Made by a program: the position numbers and the translations under genes. The notes beneath the pieces are model-generated. The model worked only from the letters and a program-made list of their open reading frames with translations. It was not told the DNA's origin and ran no database searches. 64,000 bases of DNA from Georgenia_A wangjunii (lineage in GTDB: Bacteria; Actinomycetota; Actinomycetes; Actinomycetales; Actinomycetaceae): NCBI RefSeq assembly GCF_036421915.1, contig NZ_JAZGOM010000005.1, one strand, 5' to 3'. Below, one piece after another: positions 17,138-25,664 of the stretch (position 1 is its first letter; every line of letters begins with the position of its first letter).

Positions 17138-18420
17138 GGGTCCATCCTCGCGTGCGCCGGGTCGCCTGGTGAGGATCCACCGGCACCCCCGCGCGTGGAG
17201 CGGTCCGTGCGGGCGTCCGCGTTCCCGGCGCTCAGCGGGACGCACGCGGTGAGGGTGAACGAGGCGCCCTCGGCCGCTGTCTCGAGGGTGCCTCCGTGCG
17301 CGGCGAGCCGTTCGGAGAGCCCCGTGAGGCCGGACCCGCCGACGCCGCGCCGGCGCCTCTCGACGCCGTCGTTCGTCACCGTGAGCCGGGCGGCGCCGTC
17401 CGCGACGACGAGGTCGATCGTGCACGTCGTCGCGCTCGAGTGGCGCACGATGTTCGTCGCGGCCTCGCGCACGACCCACGCGAGCGCCTTCTGCGCCGCG
17501 TCAGGCACGTCGGCGCCCTCGCCGAGCACGCGGGTGCGCACCCCGGCCGAGCGCAGGACCGAGCGGGCGCCGGCGAGCTCGGCGGCGAGGTCCGCGGTGC
17601 GGTACCCGGCGACGACGGCGCGGACCTCCTTGAGCGAGTCCTGGGCGAGCTCGCGCACCTCGAGCATCTGGTCGACGGCGCCGTCCTGGCCGCGGCGCGC
17701 GAGCTCGGCGGCCAGCTCGCTCTTGAGGGCGACGGCGGAGAGGGTGCGCCCGACGACGTCGTGGAGGTCGCGGGAGAAGCGCAGCCGCTCCTCGGCGACC
17801 GCGAGGCGTGCGTGGACGGCGCGCGTGCGCTCCTGCTCCCACACGACGCCGAGCATCCACGCCGAGACGCGGAAGCTCGCGGCCATGCCCCCGACGACGA
17901 GGGCGGTGCTCATCGCGGCAGGCAGGGGGTGCTGCGTGTCCGGCACGGCCCCGCCGGGGTCCGGCAACGAGTAGGAGAGGACGACGATGACGGCCACGAC
18001 GAGCGTGCCGAGCCCGAGCGCCCTCGTGCGCACCACCGGCGCGAGCGCGATGACCGGCACCCCCAGCGCGATGAGCAGCCCGCCGGCGCGCCCGCCCAGG
18101 CCGTCCGCGTAAGGAAGCGCGACGGCGGCGGCCACCGCGACGGTGCCGGCGCTCACCCCCAGCGCGACGTACCAGCCGTGCGGGACGCGCGCCCCGCCGA
18201 GGAACTGCCGCAGCGCCGCGGAGGTCACTCCGATCGCGACGCCGGCCTCGACGACGACGCCGAGGAGGAACGTGACGACGGCACCCGGGCGCCCGCTCGC
18301 CTCGCTCGCCGCCGCGGCGCCCAGGAGCGGCGTCATGGCGAGGAGGAGGTAGAGCGAGCCCCGGGTGTAGAGGTCGAAGCGCTCGGGGTCGGTGCGCCGT
18401 CGGGTCACGTGCGTGCTCAC
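17134..18420 (-). CDS. Sensor histidine kinase (HisKA_3, DesK/LiaS-like)
   Basis: A 428-residue membrane kinase. After a short cytoplasmic start there are about six membrane segments, then a coil with the phospho-acceptor His in FSRDLHDVVGRTLSAVALK and an ATPase domain with REAATNIVRHSSAT (N box) and GVGGSGLTGLSERL (G box). The GTG at 18420 (MSTHVTRRRTDPERFDLYTR) is chosen, with GGGAGA upstream, since the longer ORF would run into the ABC permease gene. It is likely a sensor of envelope or lipid stress, by analogy. Confidence 0.9.
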   Translation of the reverse strand: MSTHVTRRRTDPERFDLYTRGSLYLLLAMTPLLGAAAASEASGRPGAVVTFLLGVVVEAGVAIGVTSAALRQFLGGARVPHGWYVALGVSAGTVAVAAAVALPYADGLGGRAGGLLIALGVPVIALAPVVRTRALGLGTLVVAVIVVLSYSLPDPGGAVPDTQHPLPAAMSTALVVGGMAASFRVSAWMLGVVWEQERTRAVHARLAVAEERLRFSRDLHDVVGRTLSAVALKSELAAELARRGQDGAVDQMLEVRELAQDSLKEVRAVVAGYRTADLAAELAGARSVLRSAGVRTRVLGEGADVPDAAQKALAWVVREAATNIVRHSSATTCTIDLVVADGAARLTVTNDGVERRRRGVGGSGLTGLSERLAAHGGTLETAAEGASFTLTACVPLSAGNADARTDRSTRGGAGGSSPGDPAHARMDP

Positions 18421-18457
18421 GGTCGCCACTCTCCCAGACCGGCCGGGCGCCCAGCGC

Positions 18458-19315
18458 TCAGCGCCGCGGCTCCCACCGCATGGACCGCACGACGGCGTAA
18501 CCGAGCAGGACCGCCCACACGACCATGACGGCGACGGGCTCGAGCGAGGCGGTGAACGTCTCCCCCAGGCTGAGCTGCTCGCCGGTTGCGCTCGCCCCAC
18601 CGATACCGATCGTGACGAGCTCGGTGACGGGGTAGACGGGCAGCCGGCTGAGCACCTCCCCCACCGCGTCGGGCAGGACCGGCAGCGGGACGATGAACCC
18701 GGAGGCGAAGAAGGCGAGCAGGAACAGCGGCATCGTCGTCAGCTGCGCGGACTCCACGGTCCGGGTGAGGACACCGGTGAGGAAGGCGAGCTGGGCGAAG
18801 ACGACCCCGCCGAGGACCACGCCGACGAGTGCGACGAGCGGGTTCGTCAGGGCCGGCGGCTCCATGACGAGCGAGAGCGCGCCCGTGACGAGGACGACCT
18901 GGAGGAGGAAGATCGCCACGTTCGGTGCGGCGACGGCCGTGAGGATCTCCCACGCGCGCGACTCGCCCGTGCGCAGCCGCTTGAGGACGAGCGCCTCCCG
19001 GCGGGCGACGACCGCCGTCGTCACGTTGATGTAGACCGACATCGACATGCCCATGAGCACGAGCAGGACGATGAGCATCGTCGCCATGCCGCCTCCCGGC
19101 ATGACCGACGCGATGTTGTCCAGAAGACCCGAGGAACCGAGCGCGAGGACGAACGCGGGGGCCGCGAGGACGGCGTAGAACACGGCGACCCGGTTGCGGA
19201 CGAGGAGGGTGAGCTCAGCGCGGGCGAGGGCGCGGAGCCGGCGGGCGGCACTGCCGGTGCGGGCCGAGGGACCGGTCGACGCGGGCCGCGTGGCGGGTGG
19301 GGTGAGCGTGGTCAT
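18458..19315 (-). CDS. ABC-2 type transporter permease
   Basis: A 285-residue ABC-2 permease with six predicted membrane segments, including MLIVLLVLMGMSMSVYINVT and a conserved loop VARREALVLKRLRTGESRAW. It ends MRWEPRR. It follows its ATPase by 12 bases and precedes a two-component system, the usual layout of DrrAB-like or antibiotic/lipid export cassettes. The substrate is unknown. Confidence 0.92.
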   Translation of the reverse strand: MTTLTPPATRPASTGPSARTGSAARRLRALARAELTLLVRNRVAVFYAVLAAPAFVLALGSSGLLDNIASVMPGGGMATMLIVLLVLMGMSMSVYINVTTAVVARREALVLKRLRTGESRAWEILTAVAAPNVAIFLLQVVLVTGALSLVMEPPALTNPLVALVGVVLGGVVFAQLAFLTGVLTRTVESAQLTTMPLFLLAFFASGFIVPLPVLPDAVGEVLSRLPVYPVTELVTIGIGGASATGEQLSLGETFTASLEPVAVMVVWAVLLGYAVVRSMRWEPRR

Positions 19316-19327
19316 CGTGGTCTCCGT

Positions 19328-20296
19328 TCAGGCGGCCGCGGGCGCGGTGCGCCGGGCATCGTCGGCAGTGGCGTCGGTCTGGCTGCTCGCGACAGCGAGG
19401 AAGGCCTGCTCCAGGCTTGCGCTGCGGGCGTCGAGCGCGCGCAGGTGCACACCTGCGCGGCCCGCCTCGGTGAGCAGCGCCGTCAGCGTGGCCTGGAGGT
19501 CGCTCGAGGCGAGCGTCCACGTGCCCCGCTCCCGGGCGGGAGCGGCGGCGAGAGCGGGCAGGGAGCTGAGCGGGAGCGAGCCCGCTCCGTCGTCGTCGGC
19601 GAAGGTGACCGCGGCGGTCTCGGCGGCGACGATCTCGGGGATCGTCCCCTCCCGCGCGATGCGCCCCGCGTCCATGATGGCGAGCCGGTCCGCGAGCGCC
19701 TCGGCCTCCTCGAGGTAGTGCGTCGTCAGCATGACGGTGACACCGTCCTCGAGCAGACCGGTGACGAGGTCCCACGTCGTGCGGCGCGACTGCGGGTCGA
19801 GGCCGGTGGTCGGCTCGTCGAGGAAGAGGACCTCGGGCCGCCCCATGAGGGCGAGGGCGAGGTCGAGCCGGCGCCGCTCGCCGCCCGAGAGGGAGGCGAC
19901 GCGCACGCCGGCGCGGTGCTCGAGCCCGACGGCGGCGAGGGCCTCGTCGACGGGGACCGCGCGCGTGAGGGTCCCGTGCCACATGCGAGCGGTCTCGGCG
20001 GCGGTGAGCTCCGCGGGGAACCCGGCGTCCTGGAGCATGATGCCGGTGCGCGGCCGGACGGCGTGACGCTGGCGGTAGGGGTCGTGACCGAGGACGCGGA
20101 CCTCGCCGGCGGAGGCCGGGGCGAGGCCCTCGAGCACCTCGAGCGTCGAGGTCTTGCCCGCGCCGTTCGTGCCGAGGAGCGCGAAGAGCTCCCCGCGCCG
20201 CACGGTCAGGTCGATGCCACGGACGGCTTCGAAGGACTCGCTACCGGAGCCGTAGCTGCGGCGGAGACCGGTGACTGCGATGATTGAGCTGTTCAT
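19328..20296 (-). CDS. ABC transporter ATP-binding protein (DrrA-like)
   Basis: A 322-residue ATPase: Walker A LLGTNGAGKTSTLEVLEGL, Q-loop GIMLQDAGF, signature LSGGERRRLDLALALMG, Walker B VLFLDEPTTGLDP, switch His TTHYLEEAE. The extended C-terminal domain after about residue 230 is typical of drug-resistance-type exporters. It is first in an operon with the permease, kinase and regulator. The ATG at 20296 lies inside an ATTGAG...CTCAAT inverted repeat. Confidence 0.93.
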   Translation of the reverse strand: MNSSIIAVTGLRRSYGSGSESFEAVRGIDLTVRRGELFALLGTNGAGKTSTLEVLEGLAPASAGEVRVLGHDPYRQRHAVRPRTGIMLQDAGFPAELTAAETARMWHGTLTRAVPVDEALAAVGLEHRAGVRVASLSGGERRRLDLALALMGRPEVLFLDEPTTGLDPQSRRTTWDLVTGLLEDGVTVMLTTHYLEEAEALADRLAIMDAGRIAREGTIPEIVAAETAAVTFADDDGAGSLPLSSLPALAAAPARERGTWTLASSDLQATLTALLTEAGRAGVHLRALDARSASLEQAFLAVASSQTDATADDARRTAPAAA

Positions 20297-20307
20297 GACT
20301 CAATGCT

Positions 20308-20325
20308 CGCGCCGGATCCGGCGCG
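20308..20325. promoter_or_regulatory. 18-bp perfect palindrome upstream of ABC operon
   Basis: CGCGCCGGATCCGGCGCG is perfectly self-complementary and lies 12 bases upstream of the ATPase start codon. Together with ATTGAG (20283-20288) and CTCAAT (20299-20304), it may be an operator or an mRNA hairpin. The 118-base gap to murA also holds an undetermined base at 20364. Confidence 0.4.
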
Positions 20326-20414
20326 GGAGCAGTGCCTGACGTCACCGGTCCGGATGGAGAAGANGACATGTGTCATGGGGCGCGCGGGCGTCGTCGGCAG
20401 GGGACGGGGGCGGA

Positions 20415-21734
20415 TCAGCCCTCGAGCGTCACGCGCGCCCCGAGGGCGTCGAGCTTGCCCATGAAGTTCTCGTACCCGCGGTTGATGATGTCGATGCCGG
20501 CCACGCGCGAGGTCCCCTCCGCGGCGAGCGCGGCGATGAGGTGGGAGAAGCCGCCACGCAGGTCGGGCACCTCGATGTCCGCGGCCTTGAGGGGTGTGGG
20601 CCCGGAGACGACGGCCGAGTGGTAGAAGTTCCGCTGACCGAACCGGCAGGGCGAGCCGCCGAGGCACTCGCGGTAGACCTGGATCGTCGCCCCCATCCCG
20701 CGCAGCGCCTCGGTGAAGCCGAAGCGGTTCTCGTAGACCGTCTCGTGGACGATCGACAGTCCCTTGGCCTGGGTGAGGGCGACGACGAGCGGCTGCTGCC
20801 AGTCCGTCATGAACCCGGGGTGGACGTCGGTCTCGAGGACGATGGAGCTCAGGTCGCCGCCGGGGTGCCAGAACCGGATGCCCTCGTCGGTGACCTCGAA
20901 CGCCCCGCCGACCCGGCGGAACGTGTTGAGGAACGTCATCATCCCGGCCTGGTCCGCGCCGCGGACCATGATGTCGCCGCCCGTGGCGAGCGCGGCCGAG
21001 GCCCAGGAGCCCGCCTCGATGCGGTCCGGGAGGGCCGTGTGCGTGGCACCGTCGAGCCGACCGACGCCCTCGATGCGGATCACGCGGTCGGTGTCGACGG
21101 AGATTATCGCGCCCATCCGCTGGAGGAATGCGATGAGGTCGATGATCTCGGGCTCGGTGGCGGCGTTGCGCAGCTCGGTGATCCCGTCGGCGCGCACGGC
21201 CGTGAGGAGGAGCTGCTCCGTCGCCCCGACGCTCGGGTAGGGCAGCGTGATCTTCGCGCCGTGCAGGCCCCGCGGCGCCGTGATGTGGATGCCCTGGGGC
21301 CGCTTGTCCACGACGGCGCCGAACTCGCGCAGGATCGTGAGGTGGAAGTCGATGGGACGGTCGCCGATCCGGCAGCCGCCGAGGTCGGGGATGAACGCCT
21401 CGCCGAGGCGGTGGAGGAGCGGACCGCAGAAGAGGATCGGGATGCGGCTCGAGCCGGCGTGGGCGTCGATGTCCGCGACGTGCGCGGTCTCGACGTCGCT
21501 CGGGTCGAGGCGGATGACGCCGGCCTCGACGTCGTAGTCGACGTCGACCCCGTGGAGGCGCAGGAGGCCGGAGACGACGTCGACGTCCCGGATCTGCGGG
21601 ACGTTGCGCAGCTCGGAGGGGCTCTCGCCGAGGAGGGCCGCGACCATGGCCTTGGAGACGAAGTTCTTGGCCCCGCGGACCGTGATCTCCCCGCGCAGGG
21701 GGGTTCCGCCTTCGACGTGCAGGATCCCGCTCAT
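20415..21734 (-). CDS. murA: UDP-N-acetylglucosamine 1-carboxyvinyltransferase
   Basis: MurA transfers enolpyruvate from PEP to UDP-GlcNAc, the first committed step of peptidoglycan synthesis. The 439-residue protein begins MSGILHVEGGTPLRGEITVR with the GAKNFVSKAMVAALL block. The active-site loop reads DLGGCRIGDRPID, so the catalytic/fosfomycin-reactive cysteine is present, unlike the Asp found in mycobacteria. The ATG at 21734 has GAGGTGG upstream. It is transcribed alone; a terminator for leuD lies upstream. Confidence 0.94.
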   Translation of the reverse strand: MSGILHVEGGTPLRGEITVRGAKNFVSKAMVAALLGESPSELRNVPQIRDVDVVSGLLRLHGVDVDYDVEAGVIRLDPSDVETAHVADIDAHAGSSRIPILFCGPLLHRLGEAFIPDLGGCRIGDRPIDFHLTILREFGAVVDKRPQGIHITAPRGLHGAKITLPYPSVGATEQLLLTAVRADGITELRNAATEPEIIDLIAFLQRMGAIISVDTDRVIRIEGVGRLDGATHTALPDRIEAGSWASAALATGGDIMVRGADQAGMMTFLNTFRRVGGAFEVTDEGIRFWHPGGDLSSIVLETDVHPGFMTDWQQPLVVALTQAKGLSIVHETVYENRFGFTEALRGMGATIQVYRECLGGSPCRFGQRNFYHSAVVSGPTPLKAADIEVPDLRGGFSHLIAALAAEGTSRVAGIDIINRGYENFMGKLDALGARVTLEG

Positions 21735-21877
21735 ACCCACCTCACCGCCCCCGGCAGTCCGAGGGCTCACAGTCTGGCGGCCGTGCGGCCGTGACACATC
21801 AGGATAAGCCGCGGGCCTCGCAGGGCATTCCGAGATCCTCCGCACACCCCGCGCTGCCCCCCGCCCGTCCCCCGTTC

Positions 21878-21899
21878 GTGATCATGCAGAAGTGCCGCC
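21878..21899 (+). repeat. Dispersed short repeat, copy 1
   Basis: GTGATCATGCAGAAGTGC followed by CGCC lies between murA and leuD, after a C-rich run. The same 22 bases occur at 34332-34353, and a near-copy occurs at 44455-44470. This copy is a single arm with no facing partner. Confidence 0.6.
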
Positions 21900-21927
21900 C
21901 CGCGGGGTCTGGCGGGTGGAGAACGAA

Positions 21928-21958
21928 GGACGCCCCACGCGGTGTGCGTGGGGCGTCC
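21928..21958 (-). terminator. Terminator after leuCD
   Basis: GGACGCCCCACGC (21928-21940) and GCGTGGGGCGTCC (21946-21958) are exact reverse complements with a 5-base loop, about 50 bases beyond the leuD stop. On the minus strand the hairpin is followed by TTCGTTC. Confidence 0.75.
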
Positions 21959-22009
21959 GTCGGCGTGCGGTGCCGCTGACAGATGAGGCCGCGGGCGTGG
22001 TGCAGAGGG

Positions 22010-22687
22010 TCAGCGGAGCGGGACCTCGGCGTGCGCCGGCACGCCGGAGCCCTCGACGGGGCGGGCGGCCTTGATCTCGACCGGCGGGAGGTGCTTGGCC
22101 GGCAGCGTCGTCGGGCGCCAGGAGGCGCGCTTCTCCTCAAAGGCCGTGATGTCCTCCTCGTGCTGGAGGGTGAGGCCGATGTCGTCCAGGCCCTCCATGA
22201 GGCGCCAGCGGGTGTAGTCGTCGATGTGGAAGGGTGCGACGACGTCGCCGCACGTGACGGTCCGCGTGGCGAGGTCGACCGTCACCTCGGTCCCCGGCTC
22301 GGTCTCGAGCACCTTCATGATGAGCTCGATGTCCTCCTGGTCGACGACGGCGGCGAGGAGGCCCTGCTTGCCCGAGTTTCCGCGGAAGATGTCCGCGAAG
22401 CGCGAGGCGAGGACGGCCTTGAAGCCGTAGTCCTTGAGCGCCCACACGGCGTGCTCACGGGAGGAGCCGGTGCCGAAGTCGGGGCCCGCCACGAGGACGG
22501 AGCCGCTCCGGTAGGCGGGCTGGTTGAGGACGAAGGTCTCGTCACCGCGCCACGCGGCGAAGAGTGCGTCCTCGAAGCCCGTGCGGGTGACGCGCTTGAG
22601 GTAGACGGCCGGGATGATCTGGTCCGTGTCGACGTTGCTGCGGCGCAGCGGCACGCCGACGCCGGTGTGGCGGACGAACTTCTCCAT
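22010..22687 (-). CDS. leuD: 3-isopropylmalate dehydratase small subunit
   Basis: LeuD completes the LeuCD isomerase, which converts 2- to 3-isopropylmalate in leucine synthesis. The 225-residue protein has the substrate-loop motif AGPDFGTGSSREHAVWAL and the DTDQIIPAVYLKR block, the standard LeuD signatures. It follows leuC by 16 bases in the same transcript and is closed by a strong hairpin. Confidence 0.96.
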   Translation of the reverse strand: MEKFVRHTGVGVPLRRSNVDTDQIIPAVYLKRVTRTGFEDALFAAWRGDETFVLNQPAYRSGSVLVAGPDFGTGSSREHAVWALKDYGFKAVLASRFADIFRGNSGKQGLLAAVVDQEDIELIMKVLETEPGTEVTVDLATRTVTCGDVVAPFHIDDYTRWRLMEGLDDIGLTLQHEEDITAFEEKRASWRPTTLPAKHLPPVEIKAARPVEGSGVPAHAEVPLR

Positions 22688-22703
22688 GGTGCTTCCCTCT
22701 TCC

Positions 22704-24137
22704 TCAGGCGTTGACGAGCGCGTCGGCGGGCGCGGTCTCGAGGTCGTGCGGGGAGGACAGGGTCCCCCGGATGGCGGTGGCGGCGGCGACGAGCGGGGAG
22801 ACGAGGTGCGTGCGCCCGCCCTTGCCCTGCCGGCCCTCGAAGTTGCGGTTCGACGTCGACGCGGCGCGCTCGCCCGGCTTGAGCTGGTCGGGGTTCATCC
22901 CGAGGCACATCGAGCAGCCGGCGTTGCGCCACTCGGCCCCGAAGTCGAGGAACACCTGGTCGAGGCCCTCGGCCTCGGCCTGGAGGCGGACGCGGGCCGA
23001 GCCCGGCACGACGAGGACGCGGACGTCGTCGTGCTTCTTGCGGCCCTTGACGATGTCGACGACGGCGCGCAGGTCCTCGATGCGCCCGTTCGTGCACGAG
23101 CCGATGAAGACGGTGTCGACCGGGATGTCGCGCAGCGGGGTGCCCGGGGTCAGGCCCATGTACTCCAGCGCCCGCTCGGCGGCGACACGCTCGGAGTCCT
23201 CGGGGATCTGCGCCGGGTCGGGCACGTTCGCGGACAGCGGCAGGCCCTGCCCGGGGTTGGTCCCCCACGTGACGAACGGCTCGAGGTCGGCGGCGTCGAG
23301 GACGACCTCGGCGTCGAAGACCGCGTCGTCGTCGGAGCGCAGCGTGCGCCAGTACTCCACGGCGGCGTCCCAGTCCGCGCCCTCGGGCGCATGGGGGCGG
23401 CCCTTGAGGTAGGCGAACGTCGTCTCGTCGGGGGCGATCATGCCGGCGCGCGCGCCCGCCTCGATCGACATGTTGCAGATCGTCATGCGCGCCTCCATCG
23501 ACAGCGCACGGATGGCCTCGCCGCGGTACTCGAGGACGTAGCCCTGCCCGCCACCGGTCCCGATCTTGGCGATGACCGCGAGGATGATGTCCTTGGCGGT
23601 CGTGCCCTCACGCAGCTCGCCGTCGACCGTGATCGCCATCGTCTTGAACGGCTGGAGCGGCAGGGTCTGGGTGGCGAGGACGTGCTCGACCTCGCTCGTG
23701 CCGATGCCGAACGCGAGGGCGCCGAACGCCCCGTGCGTCGACGTGTGCGAGTCGCCGCACACGACCGTCAGGCCCGGCATCGTCAGCCCGAGCTGGGGGC
23801 CGACGACGTGGACGATCCCCTGGTCTGCGTCACCGAGGGAGTGGATGCGGACGCCGAACTCCGCGGCGTTGTTGCGCAGCGTCTGGATCTGCGTGCGGCT
23901 CGTGAGGTCGGCGATCGGCAGGTCGATGTCGAGCGTGGGCGTGTTGTGGTCCTCGGTGGCGATCGTCAGGTCCGGACGCCGCACCGGGCGCCCCGCCAGC
24001 CGCAGCCCCTCGAAGGCCTGCGGGCTCGTCACCTCGTGGACGAGGTGGAGGTCGATGTAGAGGAGGTCCGGTGCCCCGTCGGTCCCCTCGCGCACGATGT
24101 GCGCCTCCCAGACCTTCTCTGCCAGCGTGCCGCTCAT
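22704..24137 (-). CDS. leuC: 3-isopropylmalate dehydratase large subunit
   Basis: The catalytic Fe-S subunit of the leucine-pathway isomerase, 477 residues. Cluster cysteines are in VFIGSCTNGRIEDL and CSMCLGMNPDQL; GDSHTSTHGAFGALAFGIG is also typical of aconitase-family enzymes. The ATG at 24137 (MSGTLAEKVWEAHIV) has GAGAGGTGAGG just upstream. It is divergent from an IclR regulator with a palindromic operator between them, the arrangement known for LtbR/NdgR control of leuCD in actinobacteria. Confidence 0.96.
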   Translation of the reverse strand: MSGTLAEKVWEAHIVREGTDGAPDLLYIDLHLVHEVTSPQAFEGLRLAGRPVRRPDLTIATEDHNTPTLDIDLPIADLTSRTQIQTLRNNAAEFGVRIHSLGDADQGIVHVVGPQLGLTMPGLTVVCGDSHTSTHGAFGALAFGIGTSEVEHVLATQTLPLQPFKTMAITVDGELREGTTAKDIILAVIAKIGTGGGQGYVLEYRGEAIRALSMEARMTICNMSIEAGARAGMIAPDETTFAYLKGRPHAPEGADWDAAVEYWRTLRSDDDAVFDAEVVLDAADLEPFVTWGTNPGQGLPLSANVPDPAQIPEDSERVAAERALEYMGLTPGTPLRDIPVDTVFIGSCTNGRIEDLRAVVDIVKGRKKHDDVRVLVVPGSARVRLQAEAEGLDQVFLDFGAEWRNAGCSMCLGMNPDQLKPGERAASTSNRNFEGRQGKGGRTHLVSPLVAAATAIRGTLSSPHDLETAPADALVNA

Positions 24138-24181
24138 ACCCTCACCTCTCGCCTTCGCCGGCGCGTCCCGCACCGGCCTAC

Positions 24182-24210
24182 TTGCATCTCAACCACTGAG
24201 ATGCCAATAT
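24182..24210. promoter_or_regulatory. IclR-type operator and leaderless promoter between leuC and the IclR gene
   Basis: GCATCTCA (24184-24191) and TGAGATGC (24197-24204) are exact inverted arms with a 5-base spacer. On the plus strand TTGCAT (24182-24187) and CAATAT (24205-24210) form a -35/-10 pair 17 bases apart with the palindrome between them. The IclR ATG follows six bases after the -10. Binding here would occlude the regulator's own promoter and could act on leuC as well. Confidence 0.75.
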
Positions 24211-24216
24211 CGCTCC

Positions 24217-24948
24217 ATGGACAACTCTAGCGGAGTCGGCGTCCTTGACAAGGCCGCCACGGTTCTCGGAGCACTCGAGGCAGGGCCAGCGACGCTGGCG
24301 CAGCTCGTCAGTGCCACCCACCTCGCCCGCCCGACGGCGCACCGCCTCGCCGTCGCGCTCGAGCATCACCGGTTCGTCGCCCGCGACATGCAGGGCCGGT
24401 TCATCCTGGGGCCCCGCCTCGCCGAGCTCGCCTCGGCCGCCGGCGAGGACCGCCTGCTCGCCGCCGCCGGCCCGGTCCTCACCGCGGTGCGCGACCACAC
24501 GGGTGAGTCCGTCCAGCTCTACCGCCGCCAGGGCGACCAGCGCATCTGCGTCGCCGCCGCCGAGCGTCCGATGGGCCTGCGCGACTCGATCCCGGTGGGG
24601 GCGACGCTGACGATGCTCGCCGGCTCCGCCGCCCAGATCCTCCTCGCGTGGGAGGAGCCGGACCGCCTCCACCGCGGTCTGCACGGGGCGAGCTTCACGG
24701 CCACCGTCCTCTCCGGCGTCCGCCGCCGCGGGTGGGCGCAGTCGGTGAGCGAGCGCGAGCCGGGCGTCGCGTCGGTCTCCGCGCCGGTGCGGGGCCCCTC
24801 GGGCAGGGTCCTCGCCGCCGTCTCCGTCTCGGGGCCGATCGAGCGCATGAGCCGCCAGCCGGGCCGCCTCCACGCCGGCGCGGTCGTCTCCGCCGCCAAC
24901 CGCCTCTCCGAGGTCCTGCGCCGCACCGAGGACACCGGCGCGGGCTGA
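24217..24948 (+). CDS. IclR family regulator (LtbR/NdgR-like)
   Basis: A 243-residue regulator. An N-terminal winged HTH (VLGALEAGPATLAQLVSATH followed by LARPTAHRLAVAL) is followed by an IclR effector domain (IPVGATLTMLAGSAAQILLA). Position divergent from leuCD matches the actinobacterial LtbR/NdgR regulators of leucine and other amino acid genes; this is by synteny. The ATG at 24217 is chosen because the HTH begins right after it. There is no Shine-Dalgarno and the -10 ends six bases upstream, so the mRNA is probably leaderless. Confidence 0.9.
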   Translation: MDNSSGVGVLDKAATVLGALEAGPATLAQLVSATHLARPTAHRLAVALEHHRFVARDMQGRFILGPRLAELASAAGEDRLLAAAGPVLTAVRDHTGESVQLYRRQGDQRICVAAAERPMGLRDSIPVGATLTMLAGSAAQILLAWEEPDRLHRGLHGASFTATVLSGVRRRGWAQSVSEREPGVASVSAPVRGPSGRVLAAVSVSGPIERMSRQPGRLHAGAVVSAANRLSEVLRRTEDTGAG

Positions 24949-24986
24949 GCCGTCCGCGGCCGGCCCCGTCGCGCGAGCGCCCCGCT

Positions 24987-25027
24987 CTGGGCCGTCTCCT
25001 GTGCCTCAGGACCAGGAGACGGCCCAG
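24987..25027 (+). terminator. Terminator after the IclR gene
   Basis: CTGGGCCGTCTCCTG (24987-25001) and CAGGAGACGGCCCAG (25013-25027) are exact inverted arms of 15 bases with an 11-base loop, 38 bases after the IclR stop. There is no T run. The stretch from here to 25223 contains no supportable gene. Confidence 0.7.
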
Positions 25028-25223
25028 CGTCGCGTCGGCGGCCTTCCCACGTCAGGGGAAGACCCCTCGTCTCCTGGCGGACGCAGCGCGCCCGTGCTCG
25101 CCCGCTCGCGGGGCGGCGCGAGCTCGCGCCCAGGGTGGTGCGGGGGACGTCCCCCCGTCGTGCGGCCCGGCGTCGGGCCAGCGTCGTCGTCGGGCAGCCA
25201 ACGCACGGACCAGCACGCAGAAA

Positions 25224-25266
25224 CGCAGAAGGCCTCCACCCTGCGAGGGAGTGGAGACCTTCTGCG
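25224..25266 (-). terminator. Terminator after tRNA-Glu
   Basis: On the minus strand CGCAGAAGGTCTCCAC pairs with GTGGAGGCCTTCTGCG (one G-T position), followed by TTTC. It lies directly downstream of the tRNA-Glu 3' end and should end the tRNA transcript. Confidence 0.75.
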
Positions 25267-25269
25267 CTG

Positions 25270-25342
25270 TAGCCCCGACCGGATTCGAACCGGCGCCGCC
25301 GCCTTGAGAGGGCGGTGTCCTAGGCCGCTAGACGACGGGGCC
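25270..25342 (-). tRNA. tRNA-Glu (CTC)
   Basis: A 73-base tRNA. Acceptor GGCCCCG pairs with CGGGGCT (one G-U), followed by discriminator A. The D arm starts GTCTAGCGGCC, the anticodon arm is CCGCC-CTCTCAA-GGCGG with anticodon CTC, and the T arm has GGTTCGAATCC. No CCA is encoded. It is downstream of tRNA-Gln and close to gltX, whose product would charge it. Confidence 0.95.
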
Positions 25343-25401
25343 CTAGTAATGGCTCAACGAGCCTGGAGGAGTCTACCGGACGTTCAGTAGTGCTCCAACC
25401 G

Positions 25402-25473
25402 CTGGGGTACCAGGACTCGAACCTAGACTAACTGGACCAGAACCAGTCGTGCTGCCAATTACACCATACCCCA
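25402..25473 (-). tRNA. tRNA-Gln (CTG)
   Basis: A 72-base tRNA. Acceptor TGGGGTA pairs with TACCCCA, discriminator G. The anticodon arm ACTGG-TTCTGGT-CCAGT carries CTG; the T arm has GGTTCGAGTCC. No CCA is encoded. It precedes tRNA-Glu by 59 bases on the same strand and is probably co-transcribed with it. The gap up to gltX (25474-25664) holds no gene. Confidence 0.95.
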
Positions 25474-25664
25474 AGGGGGTATAGCGCCGGCCCTGCCTCG
25501 TGAGCGGGACCTGCGCCGTACCGACATTGAACGTTACCTGAGCGCGGGGTCCGGAACCAAACCGCGGGGGGTGTGAGTAACGTCATCCCCTGTCTTCTCA
25601 CCCCGCTCCGGGACGGATCCGGTGTGCCGGCCCGGCCCCCGCGCCAAGCGCGCGCCTCCCATCC

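Noticed and set aside
25001..25239. Short ORFs between the IclR gene and tRNA-Glu
   Set aside because: They overlap two hairpins and show no ribosome-binding site or family similarity.
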